Of a stretch of 39,703 nucleotides of DNA, positions 24,093 to 32,518 are shown piece by piece. The notes beneath the pieces are model-generated. The model searched no databases. It was not told the DNA's origin and saw only the letters and a list, made by a program, of their open reading frames with translations. The position numbers and the translations under genes were made by a program. Source of the DNA: Gordonia lacunae (GTDB taxonomy: Bacteria > Actinomycetota > Actinomycetes > Mycobacteriales > Mycobacteriaceae). The first letter of the stretch is position 1; every line of letters begins with the position of its first letter. Where the stretch lies: positions 1 to 39,703 of the forward strand of contig NZ_NGFO01000040.1 of NCBI RefSeq assembly GCF_002149015.1. The letters run 5' to 3'.

Positions 24093-25091
24093 TCATGTCC
24101 GAGTCTGCTGTCGTTCTGCGTGTTTCCGCGGTAGCGGTGGAATGCGACGTCTTGCCGGCGGAGCAGCGGTATTTGCGGGCCCTGGCACCACGCGGTTGCG
24201 GATCGTCCCGAGGCCCTCGACCGTCATCTCGACGATGTCACCGATTGCCAGCGGCGGCAGCGCGTCGTCACCCCGCACTCCCCACAACTCGGCCAGGGAA
24301 CCCCCGTTTCCACACGTGCCGGAGCCGAGGACGTCGCCTGATCGCACAACCGTGCCCCGCGAGGCGTGAGCGACGAGTTCCGGAAACGTCCACGCCATGT
24401 TCGACAAGAGGTCGGCGCCGATCGGATCACCGTTGACGGAGACCGAGCACTCCAACGCAAGGAACCCGGCATCGTCGAGGCGGTGTTCCAGTTCGTCTCG
24501 CGTGACGAGCCATGGGCCCAGCGTGGACGAGGAGTCCTTGCTCTTCGTCGGACCGAGACCCACCACCATCTCACGGGCTTGTATGTCCCTTGCGGACCAG
24601 TCATTGAAGATCGTGTATCCGAACAGCAGCTCGGCCGCCGCGTCCGTGCTCACGGACGCCCCCGTGCCCGTGACCACTGCCGCGACCTCCAGTTCGAAGT
24701 CGAGGACCTCGCACCCGGGCGGCACCGGGACGTCGTCGAACGCACCGATCAGTGCATGAGGGTTGGTGAAGTAGAACGCTGGCGCCTCATACCACTCCGG
24801 GGGAACCTCAGTGCGGTTTGTGACCGACTGCAGCGCACCGAGTACGTGCTCCTCGAAGGCCGCGAAGTCGCGCACCGCCGGAGGGACAAGGGGTGGGCGG
24901 AGTCGGACATCGGCGATCGGTACGGGTCGCGAGGTCGAGGCCGTCTGCGTGCCGAGTGTTATAGCCTCGGCGACACCCAGTTTCACCGCGTCCAACACTG
25001 TCATCCCGTCGGAGAAGGCGTGCAGACCGTCGTCGCTCACGACTCCCGACTCGACACGCCCATCCGGCTTCGTCCATGTGGCGAACTTCAT
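24093..25091 (-). CDS. Fumarylacetoacetate hydrolase-family protein
   Basis: This 332-residue FAH-fold hydrolase should cleave C-C bonds of beta-diketo acids or act as a hydratase/decarboxylase in ring-fission pathways. The metal site is visible as the Glu pair in DFELEVAAVV, with an earlier Glu-Glu-His in FAAFEEHVLG and the later Asp in FNDWSARDIQAREM. The active-site Lys region is GLGPTKSKDSSSTLGPWLVT. The fold ends at GLGTIRNRVV. A further ~28 residues, basic and Pro-rich, are unusual and may mark a recombination junction. It starts 10 bases after the cyclase stop, with ACGGAGTG as ribosome site. Confidence 0.9.
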   Translation of the reverse strand: MKFATWTKPDGRVESGVVSDDGLHAFSDGMTVLDAVKLGVAEAITLGTQTASTSRPVPIADVRLRPPLVPPAVRDFAAFEEHVLGALQSVTNRTEVPPEWYEAPAFYFTNPHALIGAFDDVPVPPGCEVLDFELEVAAVVTGTGASVSTDAAAELLFGYTIFNDWSARDIQAREMVVGLGPTKSKDSSSTLGPWLVTRDELEHRLDDAGFLALECSVSVNGDPIGADLLSNMAWTFPELVAHASRGTVVRSGDVLGSGTCGNGGSLAELWGVRGDDALPPLAIGDIVEMTVEGLGTIRNRVVPGPANTAAPPARRRIPPLPRKHAERQQTRT

Positions 25092-25101
25092 GACACTCCG
25101 T

Positions 25102-26088
25102 TCATCGGATGGCGATCGGGTTCACCGGCGATCCAACCGCGCCGGTGAACGGTATCGGCGCAGCGCAGAGCATGAACTCGTACCGACCGTCGGTCGCACA
25201 GGCATCGGCGAGACCATCGAGATCCCAGAGCTCGCCGAGAAACAGCCCCAGGTGAGGTATCACCACCTGGTGAAAGGGTTGGAAGGCGTCGTCGAACTCG
25301 TTGGGGCGCACTTCTACTCCCCAGGTGTCAGTCGCCACCGCCGCGACGTCGCGGTCACGGAGCCAGTCGATAGTGGCGAACGACAGGCCCGGCGCAGGGC
25401 CACCGGCATACTGGCCCCAGCCGTGGCCACCGGCCACGCCGCGACGGGCCCGAGTGAGCTGCCCGGTCCTGATCAGTAGAAAGTCTCCGCAACCGACCTC
25501 GACGGCTTGTTTGCGCAAGGTCTTGTCGAGATCGTCTGGGCTGATGGCATATCCGTCCGTCAGCTCTGTGCTCTGCACCAGCGCACGCCCGACGTCGAGT
25601 AACACGCCTCGTCCGACGAACCGGTCTGCGGCCGTCTCGATACCCGTTACGCCGTCACCGTCACTGGTCACGACCTCGCTTGCACGCCGACCGTTCCATG
25701 CCATGCCGTGGTCGAAGATGTGGCCGAGACCGTCCCACTGTGTCGCGGCCTGCAGCGGCATGAACACGACATCGTCTGCCCCGCCGAGTCCATGCGGGAA
25801 TCCCTGGTCACCGTGCTCGTGGTCGAGACCAGAAGTCAGCATCGTCCGGATCGGGTTGGTCCGTCCACGCCACCCGTTCTGCGGGCCGGCGGTGTCGAAT
25901 GGGAGGGAAAGTGAGATCGTTTCGCCGGTGCGAACCAGCTGCGCGGCGCGAACCCGGCAGCTGTCGTCGACCAGGTTCAGCGTCCCGAGCACGTCGTCTG
26001 GGCCCCACCGACCCACGTTGCTGCACCGAGCCGCCGCGGCAGCAACTGCTCCCGAGGGATCCAAACGATCGAGCGGCGCCGCCGTCAT
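25102..26088 (-). CDS. Cyclase-family (kynurenine formamidase-like) hydrolase
   Basis: This 328-residue member of the Cyclase family (PF04199) is predicted to hydrolyse an amide, formamide or lactam with a metal. ATQWDGLGHIFDHG corresponds to the family's His-x-Gly-x-His-x-Asp metal signature in a variant form. GVLLDVGRAL, DFLLIRTGQL and VAAVATDTWGVEV are the conserved strands, and FHQVVIPHLGLFLGELWDLD is a typical C-terminal motif of the branch that acts on cyclic or aromatic metabolites. The ATG at 26088 overlaps the amidohydrolase stop (ATGA), so expression is coupled. The FAH gene follows within 10 bases. The substrate is unknown. Confidence 0.88.
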   Translation of the reverse strand: MTAAPLDRLDPSGAVAAAAARCSNVGRWGPDDVLGTLNLVDDSCRVRAAQLVRTGETISLSLPFDTAGPQNGWRGRTNPIRTMLTSGLDHEHGDQGFPHGLGGADDVVFMPLQAATQWDGLGHIFDHGMAWNGRRASEVVTSDGDGVTGIETAADRFVGRGVLLDVGRALVQSTELTDGYAISPDDLDKTLRKQAVEVGCGDFLLIRTGQLTRARRGVAGGHGWGQYAGGPAPGLSFATIDWLRDRDVAAVATDTWGVEVRPNEFDDAFQPFHQVVIPHLGLFLGELWDLDGLADACATDGRYEFMLCAAPIPFTGAVGSPVNPIAIR

Positions 26089-27536
26089 CGGACGGCCGCC
26101 ACAGAAGCGCGGGCCTCTGCAAGGTATCCCTGGGCCATCGGGTCGATGGCGCCCCATGCTCCGGGCGGGGTGCCCGGAAGGATCGCGCCGGTCGCCTCGA
26201 CCCGCGCGAAGATCTCGCGCGCCGCGGTATCGGCCCGGCGACCCAACTCCGCGAGGTCGTGATGCACCAACCTGCCATCGAGCTTGACGATCTCGCCGCC
26301 GACGAGCACGGTACGCACATCGTGGGCCGTCGTCTGAAAGATCAGCGTGCCGTACGGGTCGAGCCGAGGATGTTGTTCAAAGGAATTGCCGCCCACCAGG
26401 ATCACATCGGCCTTCTTACCGGGCTTCAGGCTGCCGATCTGGTCGCTCATGCCGAGAGCATCTGCTCCGTTCACAGTGGCCCACCCGAGAGCGTCCTTGG
26501 CAGTACTGACGACGGCCTCCGGCATATGCCCGGCGATGTTCAGCTCATGCGTGGCATCCCACCGCGCGAAACCCAAACCGAGCCTGGCCTGATGCCACAG
26601 GTCACCGCTGTTGAGACTCATCACATCTGCCGACAACGTCGGCGCGATGCCGTACTCACGGCACCTGGCGAACACGGGACGTCCCATGCCCATGTTCAGC
26701 TCGGTCTCGACGGAGATGGACACCTTCCCATCGGTGCGGCGAAGGATCTCCCATTCGTGACCGGTCAGTGCGTTGCAGTGCACATGGACCATGTCGGGAC
26801 CCAGCAGACCCAGCGCGTCGAGTTCCGGGATGCCGAAGGTCAGCGGGCTTCCCCACACGCAGCCAGTGTGGTTGACCATCAGTGCCCCGTGCTCGCGAGC
26901 GGTTGCAATCTCGTTCAGGGTGTCCTGCCAGGGCAGTCCCAGAGGTTCACTGAGCGCCACACCGGCGGTCACTCGAGCATCGGCGTCGCTCAGCTCGGCT
27001 TCGACCAGTCGACGGTAGTCACGGAGTCGATCGGCGTGAGGGCCGAACTTGGTTCCGGTAGGACTGCTCTCGAAGAAGCCATGGCAGTGGACTGCTCGAA
27101 CGCCGCTGTCCTTGATGCCAGCAATCGCGGCATCGCTGTGCTCCGGGGTGTTGTTGGTGTGCGAGAAATCCAGAATCGTTGTGACACCCGCATTCAGCGC
27201 CTCCGCGCCACCGAGCACCTGTCCGAGGTGCAGGTCATCCGGGCTGAATACGGGAGAGATCCCGAGACGAATGCCGAAATAGTAGTCACCCAACGTCCAA
27301 TCAGCGCAGATGCCACGGAGGAGGGACTGCCAGGTGTGTCGGTGCGTGTCGACCAACCCAGGCAGGACGAGGTGACCGCGTGCATCGATCACCTCGCAGT
27401 CGATGATGCCGATCGATGACGCAACCTGGACGATCCGACCGTCCTCGATGAGGATGTCCCCCACCGGGAAGTCTCCCAGAACAGGATCCATCGTGATGAC
27501 ATGACCGCCTCGGATCACGGTGCGCTGCTGGGCCAT
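26085..27536 (-). CDS. Amidohydrolase (TrzA/AtzA-like subgroup)
   Basis: This 483-residue metal-dependent amidohydrolase has the HxH motif in LPGLVDTHRHTWQSLL, a later His in VHVHCNAL and the metal Asp in TLSADVMS. The C-terminal beta-sandwich ends with GSLKPGKKADVILV, as in the cytosine deaminase/triazine hydrolase/guanine deaminase subgroup. It removes an amino or other leaving group from, or opens, a nitrogen heterocycle. Neighbouring cyclase and FAH genes suggest it acts early in degradation of a ring compound. GGAGGC precedes the ATG. It lies 130 bases downstream of the LysR gene on the same strand and overlaps the cyclase by four bases. Confidence 0.9.
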   Translation of the reverse strand: MAQQRTVIRGGHVITMDPVLGDFPVGDILIEDGRIVQVASSIGIIDCEVIDARGHLVLPGLVDTHRHTWQSLLRGICADWTLGDYYFGIRLGISPVFSPDDLHLGQVLGGAEALNAGVTTILDFSHTNNTPEHSDAAIAGIKDSGVRAVHCHGFFESSPTGTKFGPHADRLRDYRRLVEAELSDADARVTAGVALSEPLGLPWQDTLNEIATAREHGALMVNHTGCVWGSPLTFGIPELDALGLLGPDMVHVHCNALTGHEWEILRRTDGKVSISVETELNMGMGRPVFARCREYGIAPTLSADVMSLNSGDLWHQARLGLGFARWDATHELNIAGHMPEAVVSTAKDALGWATVNGADALGMSDQIGSLKPGKKADVILVGGNSFEQHPRLDPYGTLIFQTTAHDVRTVLVGGEIVKLDGRLVHHDLAELGRRADTAAREIFARVEATGAILPGTPPGAWGAIDPMAQGYLAEARASVAAVR

Positions 27537-27563
27537 GGGCTTGTGCCTCCTGTATCGATATGC

Positions 27564-27579
27564 CGGTCTTCAATGACCG
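27564..27579. promoter_or_regulatory. Inverted repeat before the amidohydrolase
   Basis: CGGTC-TTCAAT-GACCG lies 28 bases upstream of the amidohydrolase start, in the 130-base gap after the LysR gene. It is a candidate regulator site; LysR binding is inferred. Confidence 0.3.
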
Positions 27580-27666
27580 ACGTCACAAAGATGACAGAGA
27601 GGCGGCGATCCAATCATGGGCCGAAAAAGACATGATCCGAGACCGCAGGACGCAGGGTACCGCCGG

Positions 27667-28521
27667 TCAGGCCGTCGTGGGCAGCGCCGAGATGCGTCTC
27701 GCGGCGGCACGGAACGCGGCAACAGCAGGTCGTGTGTCATCGTGACGGGTCGCGACGGCGGTCGTGATCGGTGGCCCTTTCAGCGGCACGAAACAGACAT
27801 CGGGGTGCGCGAAGAAGTTTGCGGCCTCTGCACCGTGGATCCCGACCAGTCCGGTGGTTGCGACGGCAGTCGTCAACATCTCGAGAGACGTAGTGACGCG
27901 ACCGGCAGCTGGAGGGCCGACCCAGTCGACGAACCGGTCGTCCGTGCCCTCGAACCGTAACCAGTGGTCGGAGGGCACGTCGTCGACCGACAGATGGTCG
28001 GCCTCTGAGTACAACGACTCACGAGGCACCACCGCCACCCGTGGCGTCTGCATGACCGGCAGCAGATCGATACCGTCGACGTCACCGAGATAGTGGACAA
28101 GAGCGACGTCGACCTCATGCTGGTGCAATGCCGAGTACTGACTCTTCAACGTCAATCCTCGGTGAGTCAGCACGATGCCGGGCACGTCGCTGAGAACTTC
28201 CCTCCGTAGTTGCCGCCACTGGCCCCCCACGCCGAACCCGAGAACCCCAACCCTCACAGCGGACGGGTCGACGACGATGGCGGGTCGCAAGGCATCGAGG
28301 TCTGCAAGTACCTGCCGGATTCGTGCTACCAGTGCCGCGCCCTCTGATGTCAGAGAGACCCGCCGACTGGTTCGGTCGAACATGCGCACACTGAGTTCGG
28401 ACTCGACCTGACGGATTCGACGACCGAACGGAGCTTCGCCGATGTAGTGGCGTCTCGCCGATCGACCGAAGTGAAGCTCTTCTGCGAGGGTGACGACATA
28501 TCGCAACGACTCAATGTCCAC
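27667..28521 (-). CDS. LysR-family transcriptional regulator
   Basis: This 284-residue regulator has the N-terminal winged HTH of LysR proteins: MDIESLRYVVTLAEELHFGR, then IRQVESELSVRMFDRTSRRV. A periplasmic-binding-like effector domain follows (VRVGVLGFGVGGQW, QHEVDVALVHYLGDVDGIDL, RVAVVPRESL). Its ligand is probably the substrate or an intermediate of the adjacent catabolic genes. It is unusual that it is codirectional with its presumed targets rather than divergent. It may form their first cistron or drive a promoter in the 130-base gap. GAGAGGTG is the ribosome site. Confidence 0.92.
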   Translation of the reverse strand: MDIESLRYVVTLAEELHFGRSARRHYIGEAPFGRRIRQVESELSVRMFDRTSRRVSLTSEGAALVARIRQVLADLDALRPAIVVDPSAVRVGVLGFGVGGQWRQLRREVLSDVPGIVLTHRGLTLKSQYSALHQHEVDVALVHYLGDVDGIDLLPVMQTPRVAVVPRESLYSEADHLSVDDVPSDHWLRFEGTDDRFVDWVGPPAAGRVTTSLEMLTTAVATTGLVGIHGAEAANFFAHPDVCFVPLKGPPITTAVATRHDDTRPAVAAFRAAARRISALPTTA

Positions 28522-28906
28522 CGATCACACCTCTCAATGCGCACCGACACGCCGTTTCGGGGCCTCAGAACTCACTCTAGGTCGCAGAGAAGGGCCTAGT
28601 GATAGGTACTGCGAACCGTCTCCCGCGACTGACCCCGGTCCGGATGTCGAGATGACAGGCCGGCGACGATCACTCACGTCGATGCACCCATGCCAGATCG
28701 ACGATCCTTCATCCCGCCGTCCCGCAGTGGGGGCATCGGCCCCGCGGAGTCCTCCCTTCGGCCGGCGCATGCCGCCGACCCAGGGTGCGCTCGAGAGCCC
28801 CGAGTATCGCAAGGCCGCCGAGATCAGCACCTGACATAAGGAGCGAGAGCACCCATCAGACGTCCGCCCGGCGTCCGCGCGCCGCCGACCGAGGCCGTCC
28901 CCGCAG
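28522..28906. other. Intergenic region between scoB and the LysR gene
   Basis: These 385 bases should contain the LysR promoter. The end of a plus-strand frame (GALESPEYRKAAEIST, stop near 28834) followed by AAGGAGCGAG looks like a small remnant with a ribosome site, but no open gene follows. No clear terminator was found. Confidence 0.4.
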
Positions 28907-29569
28907 TCACGACAGGGCCTCGGTGAGCGTGGCGCCGGTGGCGGCTACGACGCCGTCGACGGTGACCCCCGGCGCCAGTTCCCGCAGCAGCAAGGTCCCG
29001 TCACCGGGGACGTCGATGACCGCGAGGTCCGTGATGATCCGGTTCACCACGCCCGATCCGGTCAGCGGAAGAGTGCAGGCATCAACGATTTTCGGGTTCT
29101 CGTTCCGGTCGGTGTGTTCCATCAGAACGATCACGCGGGCCGCGCCGTGCACCAGATCCATTGCCCCGCCCATGCCTTTGACCATCTTGCCCGGCACCAT
29201 CCAGTTAGCGAGGTCACCGAGCCGCGATACCTGCATACCGCCCAGGACAGCGGTGTCGATATGCCCACCGCGGATCATGCCGAACGACAGCGCTGAGTCG
29301 AAGAACGCCGCGCCTGGTTTGACGGTAACGGTCTCTTTTCCAGCGTTGATCAGATCGGCGTCGACGGCCTCCTCGGTGGGGTAGCCACCGGTGCCGAGAA
29401 TGCCGTTCTCGGAGTGCAGGATGACGCGGACGTCTGCACTGAGATGGTCTGGAATGAGGGTGGGGAGGCCGATGCCAAGATTGACGTACTCGCCGTCGAT
29501 CATCTCTGCGGCGGCGCGTGCTGCCATTTGATCGCGGGTCCATCCGCGTACTCGGGTTGTCCCTGTCAT
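28907..29569 (-). CDS. scoB: 3-oxoacid CoA-transferase subunit B
   Basis: This 220-residue beta subunit of a class I CoA-transferase carries the catalytic Glu in ILHSENGILGTG. Other family motifs are YVNLGIGLPTLIPDHL, SFGMIRGGHIDTAVLGGMQV, WMVPGKMVKGMGGAMDLV and LPLTGSGVVNRIITDLAVID. With ScoA it moves CoA from succinyl-CoA to a 3-oxoacid (acetoacetate or 3-oxoadipate). The sequence style fits the SCOT branch. Its ATG overlaps the scoA stop by four bases. In this neighbourhood, ring-cleavage products funnelled to 3-oxoadipate are a plausible substrate. Confidence 0.92.
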   Translation of the reverse strand: MTGTTRVRGWTRDQMAARAAAEMIDGEYVNLGIGLPTLIPDHLSADVRVILHSENGILGTGGYPTEEAVDADLINAGKETVTVKPGAAFFDSALSFGMIRGGHIDTAVLGGMQVSRLGDLANWMVPGKMVKGMGGAMDLVHGAARVIVLMEHTDRNENPKIVDACTLPLTGSGVVNRIITDLAVIDVPGDGTLLLRELAPGVTVDGVVAATGATLTEALS

Positions 29570-30330
29570 CGTGATTCTCTTGCGGTGCTCACAGTGCGCT
29601 TCTCGATTCGTTTGGTCTGCGTACCCGTGTGGACGAGGCGTTGGACGAAGACTCCGGGAAGGTGAACTCTGTTGGGGTCGAGCTGACCGGGCTCGACCAG
29701 TTCTTCGACCTGCGCGATGGTGATCCGACCGGCCATTGCGGCCAGAGGATTGAAGTTCAAGGCGGTCTTGTCGAAAACGAGGTTGCCTTCGGTATCGCCT
29801 ACACGAGCGTGCACGAGTGCGAAGTCGGCCGTGATGGCTTTCTCCAGTACGTAGCGACGATCGCCAAACACGCGGGTTTCCTTTGGAGGTGAGGCGATCA
29901 ACACTGAGCCGTCGGTGCCGTATCGCCACGGCATTCCTCCGTCGGCGATCGACGTGCCCACGCCGGCGGGGGTGAAGAACGCGGGTATCCCTACGCCGCC
30001 CGCACGCAGTCGCTCGGCCAGGGTTCCCTGTGGAGTGAGCTCTACTTCAAGCTCGCCGGCAAGGTATTGCCGGGCAAACTCTTTGTTCTCGCCGACATAG
30101 GACGCGGTGACACGTGTGATCGCGCCGCTGGACAGCAGTATGCCCAGGCCACAGTCATCGACGCCGCAGTTGTTGGAAAACACCTGCAGGTCGGTGGTGC
30201 CGGCGGCGGCGAGGGCTTCGATCAACTCATCGGGCACCCCGCAGAGCCCAAACCCGCCGACGGCCAGGGTTGCGCCATGGGGAATGTCGGCGACTGCCTC
30301 GGCCGCCCCGGCATACAGCTTTTCGGCCAT
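29566..30330 (-). CDS. scoA: 3-oxoacid CoA-transferase subunit A
   Basis: This 254-residue alpha subunit pairs with ScoB. Motifs are GATLAVGGFGLCGVPDELIE, VFSNNCGVDDCGLGILL, ASYVGENKEFARQYLAGELE, VELTPQGTLAERLRAGGVGI and PAFFTPAGVGT, all typical of SCOT-type enzymes. The ATG at 30330 has GGGAGGA at ideal distance. The longer frame to 30525 crosses the divergent promoter region and is rejected. It is divergent from an IclR regulator, an arrangement common for aromatic and ketone-body catabolic CoA-transferases, so repression or activation by that regulator is likely. Confidence 0.93.
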   Translation of the reverse strand: MAEKLYAGAAEAVADIPHGATLAVGGFGLCGVPDELIEALAAAGTTDLQVFSNNCGVDDCGLGILLSSGAITRVTASYVGENKEFARQYLAGELEVELTPQGTLAERLRAGGVGIPAFFTPAGVGTSIADGGMPWRYGTDGSVLIASPPKETRVFGDRRYVLEKAITADFALVHARVGDTEGNLVFDKTALNFNPLAAMAGRITIAQVEELVEPGQLDPNRVHLPGVFVQRLVHTGTQTKRIEKRTVSTARESR

Positions 30331-30351
30331 GACCCGTCCTCCCGTTCGCTG

Positions 30352-30384
30352 AGTGAGATTCACTTGGACATCGGACACTGTCCA
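30352..30384. promoter_or_regulatory. Two adjacent inverted repeats between scoA and iclR-type gene
   Basis: AGTGA-GAT-TCACT (30352-30364) abuts TGGACA-N8-TGTCCA (30365-30384). Both lie 22-55 bases upstream of the scoA start, overlapping its expected core promoter and facing the IclR gene. They are candidate operators; which one is bound is unknown. Confidence 0.45.
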
Positions 30385-30470
30385 GGAAAATCCAGCTTGC
30401 AGGCAATACGCCGGGCAGTTTCTCTCGCCAGGTGAAACCAGCACGGACCAGGCGTCCATTGAGTGAACGC

Positions 30471-30476
30471 TAGAGT
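30471..30476 (+). promoter_or_regulatory. -10 hexamer of the IclR gene
   Basis: TAGAGT is followed by seven bases and a GTG at 30484, predicting a leaderless transcript. Confidence 0.45.
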
Positions 30477-30483
30477 GGGGACT

Positions 30484-31284
30484 GTGGACGCCGGAAGAAC
30501 TCAAGTCATCGCTCGAGCGGCGCAACTGCTGCGCGCGGCGGGCACCTTCCTGCCGGACGGTGCGTCAACGACCGAGTTGGCCACCGCAACCGGGCTAGCC
30601 AGACCGACCGCACACCGCCTATTGGGAACATTGGCCGAACAAGGCCTGATGGATCGAGACCCTGCGACTGGCCGTTGGAATCTGGGGCCTGAATTGTTCC
30701 TCCTCGGCGCCGGGGCGGCCCAGCGCTACGACATCACCGATACTGCCCGGGACTTGATCGATCGACTGGCTCGCGATACTGGGGAGAGCGCGTTCCTTTC
30801 CGCGCGCCGCGGAGATGAAACGGTGTGTATCTACGGCCAGGAAGGCAGTTTTCCGCTGCGCTCACACGTACTGCATGAAGGAGTACGGTTCCCACTGGGC
30901 GTTGCCTCTGCCGGCCTGGTTATCCTCAGCCATCTACCCGATCGCGACATCGACGCCTATTTTGCGCGGAGCAACCTATCGATGGCCTGGGGTGAGACAC
31001 ACAGCGAGCCTGAGCTCCGACGACGAATCGTTTCGACACGAACAACCGGATACGCGGTGAATCCCGCGCTACTGGTCGACGGTAGTTGGGGAATGGGTGC
31101 AGCGGTATTCGACCGCAATGGCCGGCCAGCGTGGGCGTTGAGCGTGACTGGCGTCGAGACCCGCTTCCGCGACGAACGCCAGCGCGAGATGGGCGAACTG
31201 CTGCTCAACAGTGCCCATACACTGTCACTGCGACTGCGAGATTCGGCGATTCCGTCGACGGGCTCGCCTAGAACGAGAGCATAA
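30484..31284 (+). CDS. IclR-family transcriptional regulator
   Basis: This 266-residue regulator has an N-terminal winged HTH (ASTTELATATGLARPTAHRL, then LGTLAEQGLMDRDPATGRW) and the IclR effector domain (LIDRLARDTGESAFLSARRG, LHEGVRFPLGVASAGLVIL, TTGYAVNPALLVDGSWGMGA). Members sense aromatic acids or other carboxylates. It is divergent from scoAB and is their likely regulator. I prefer the GTG at 30484, seven bases after TAGAGT; an in-frame GTG at 30463 would add seven residues before it. No ribosome site precedes either, in line with leaderless translation. Confidence 0.88.
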   Translation: MDAGRTQVIARAAQLLRAAGTFLPDGASTTELATATGLARPTAHRLLGTLAEQGLMDRDPATGRWNLGPELFLLGAGAAQRYDITDTARDLIDRLARDTGESAFLSARRGDETVCIYGQEGSFPLRSHVLHEGVRFPLGVASAGLVILSHLPDRDIDAYFARSNLSMAWGETHSEPELRRRIVSTRTTGYAVNPALLVDGSWGMGAAVFDRNGRPAWALSVTGVETRFRDERQREMGELLLNSAHTLSLRLRDSAIPSTGSPRTRA

Positions 31285-31513
31285 CGCTCAAGTGATCATG
31301 CACTCGTTTGCGTCCGTGACGGATCTCGACGCATGTGGGAGCACGACCATGCTGCTCATTCGGCCTCGGCGCTTGGCCTGAGCGGCAAACCCCGGTCAAG
31401 CGAAGAGGTGCCGACCCCGACCGCAGTGGCCGAACCCCACTGAAGTAACTCAGCGATCGAATACCCATGGGTTGCCGGTGCGCGGCCGCGTGCCTGGTGG
31501 GCTAGATGTCCTC

Positions 31514-31519
31514 TAGATT
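31514..31519 (+). promoter_or_regulatory. -10 hexamer of the CPBP protease gene
   Basis: TAGATT is followed by seven bases and the GTG at 31527, the same leaderless arrangement as elsewhere in the window. Confidence 0.45.
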
Positions 31520-31526
31520 CGGACGC

Positions 31527-32426
31527 GTGCCAGCGATCTCGAAATCTGCGGCGCCCGTCGGCGGCGGTTGGCCGCGAACCCACATCGGCACCGTTGTGGC
31601 AGCAGCAGGGATCGGCATTCTCCTCGTTGCCGCAATCACCGTGATCACCTTGGGCGAAGGGCAAATCCGATACACCGCCGACTCCACAAACACCATCCCC
31701 ATATGGCATCCCTGGTTCGCCGCCGCCGTCGGCATCGGGTTGCTCCTCATCACGCCCACCACCGGGTTTGATCGCAGTTGCACCCCGCCAGGTGGGTGCG
31801 CGGCAGATGGCTTCGTCCTTCTTGCTCTAGCCCTCGCCTTCACGATCGCGCTGACCCTGCTCGGACCATCAGAGCCTGCTTACACGGCACTCAAGTCAGG
31901 TCTGCTCCTACTCGGTCCACTGCTGCTGTTCGCGGCGCGCCGGCGATTCGCCAGAGTCACCCGCACAGGAGTCACGGAAGCATCGCCGCCCCCGACCGCA
32001 AACGGGGCTCCGTGGTGGCCGCTGCTACCAGTACTGGGATGGATCGTGACCTACCTGGCCCTCTCGCTCACGCATGCTGAGGCTGGTTACGAAGCCGACA
32101 TGCTGACCGTTGTTGCGGCCGCGCTTCTAGTATTCTTGCTCAACGCCGTGCTGGAGGAGTTCTTCTACCGGCGGTGGCTACAAACGCGATGGGAGGCCAT
32201 TCTCGGGGGGGTATGGCCCGCCATCATCGTCAGCTCGCTCACCTGGGCCTCGTGGCACATCGCCGTCCAAGGAACCGGGGATTGGATCGTGGATCTCGCG
32301 AATGTCTTCGCGAATCAGGGAATCACAGGCCTTTTCCTCGGCCTGTTATGGCGACGCCATCGGGTCATGTGGCCGCTACTGTTGGTGCACGGCCTGATGA
32401 ACGCGAACCCGCTCACGCTGTTCTGA
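31527..32426 (+). CDS. CPBP (ABI/Rce1-like) intramembrane metalloprotease
   Basis: The protein is 299 residues with about eight membrane helices. The CPBP signature is present: Glu-Glu in NAVLEEFFYRRWLQTRWE (EExxxR), the His of LTWASWHIAVQ, and a third motif LLLVHGLMNANP. These residues form the intramembrane active site of Rce1-like glutamyl proteases. Bacterial members process or modify membrane peptides and are often linked to bacteriocin immunity or surface maturation. The target is unknown. I prefer the GTG at 31527 because TAGATT lies seven bases upstream; an ATG at 31506 is the alternative. No bacteriocin-like peptide is evident nearby. Confidence 0.87.
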   Translation: MPAISKSAAPVGGGWPRTHIGTVVAAAGIGILLVAAITVITLGEGQIRYTADSTNTIPIWHPWFAAAVGIGLLLITPTTGFDRSCTPPGGCAADGFVLLALALAFTIALTLLGPSEPAYTALKSGLLLLGPLLLFAARRRFARVTRTGVTEASPPPTANGAPWWPLLPVLGWIVTYLALSLTHAEAGYEADMLTVVAAALLVFLLNAVLEEFFYRRWLQTRWEAILGGVWPAIIVSSLTWASWHIAVQGTGDWIVDLANVFANQGITGLFLGLLWRRHRVMWPLLLVHGLMNANPLTLF

Positions 32427-32518
32427 CCCTTCCCTGTTGCGCGAAGTCCAGTTCCGTACCGACTCCATGCCTGACCGTCATCTTGATGACCAGCTGTGTG
32501 TGTACCTACGATGGCAGA

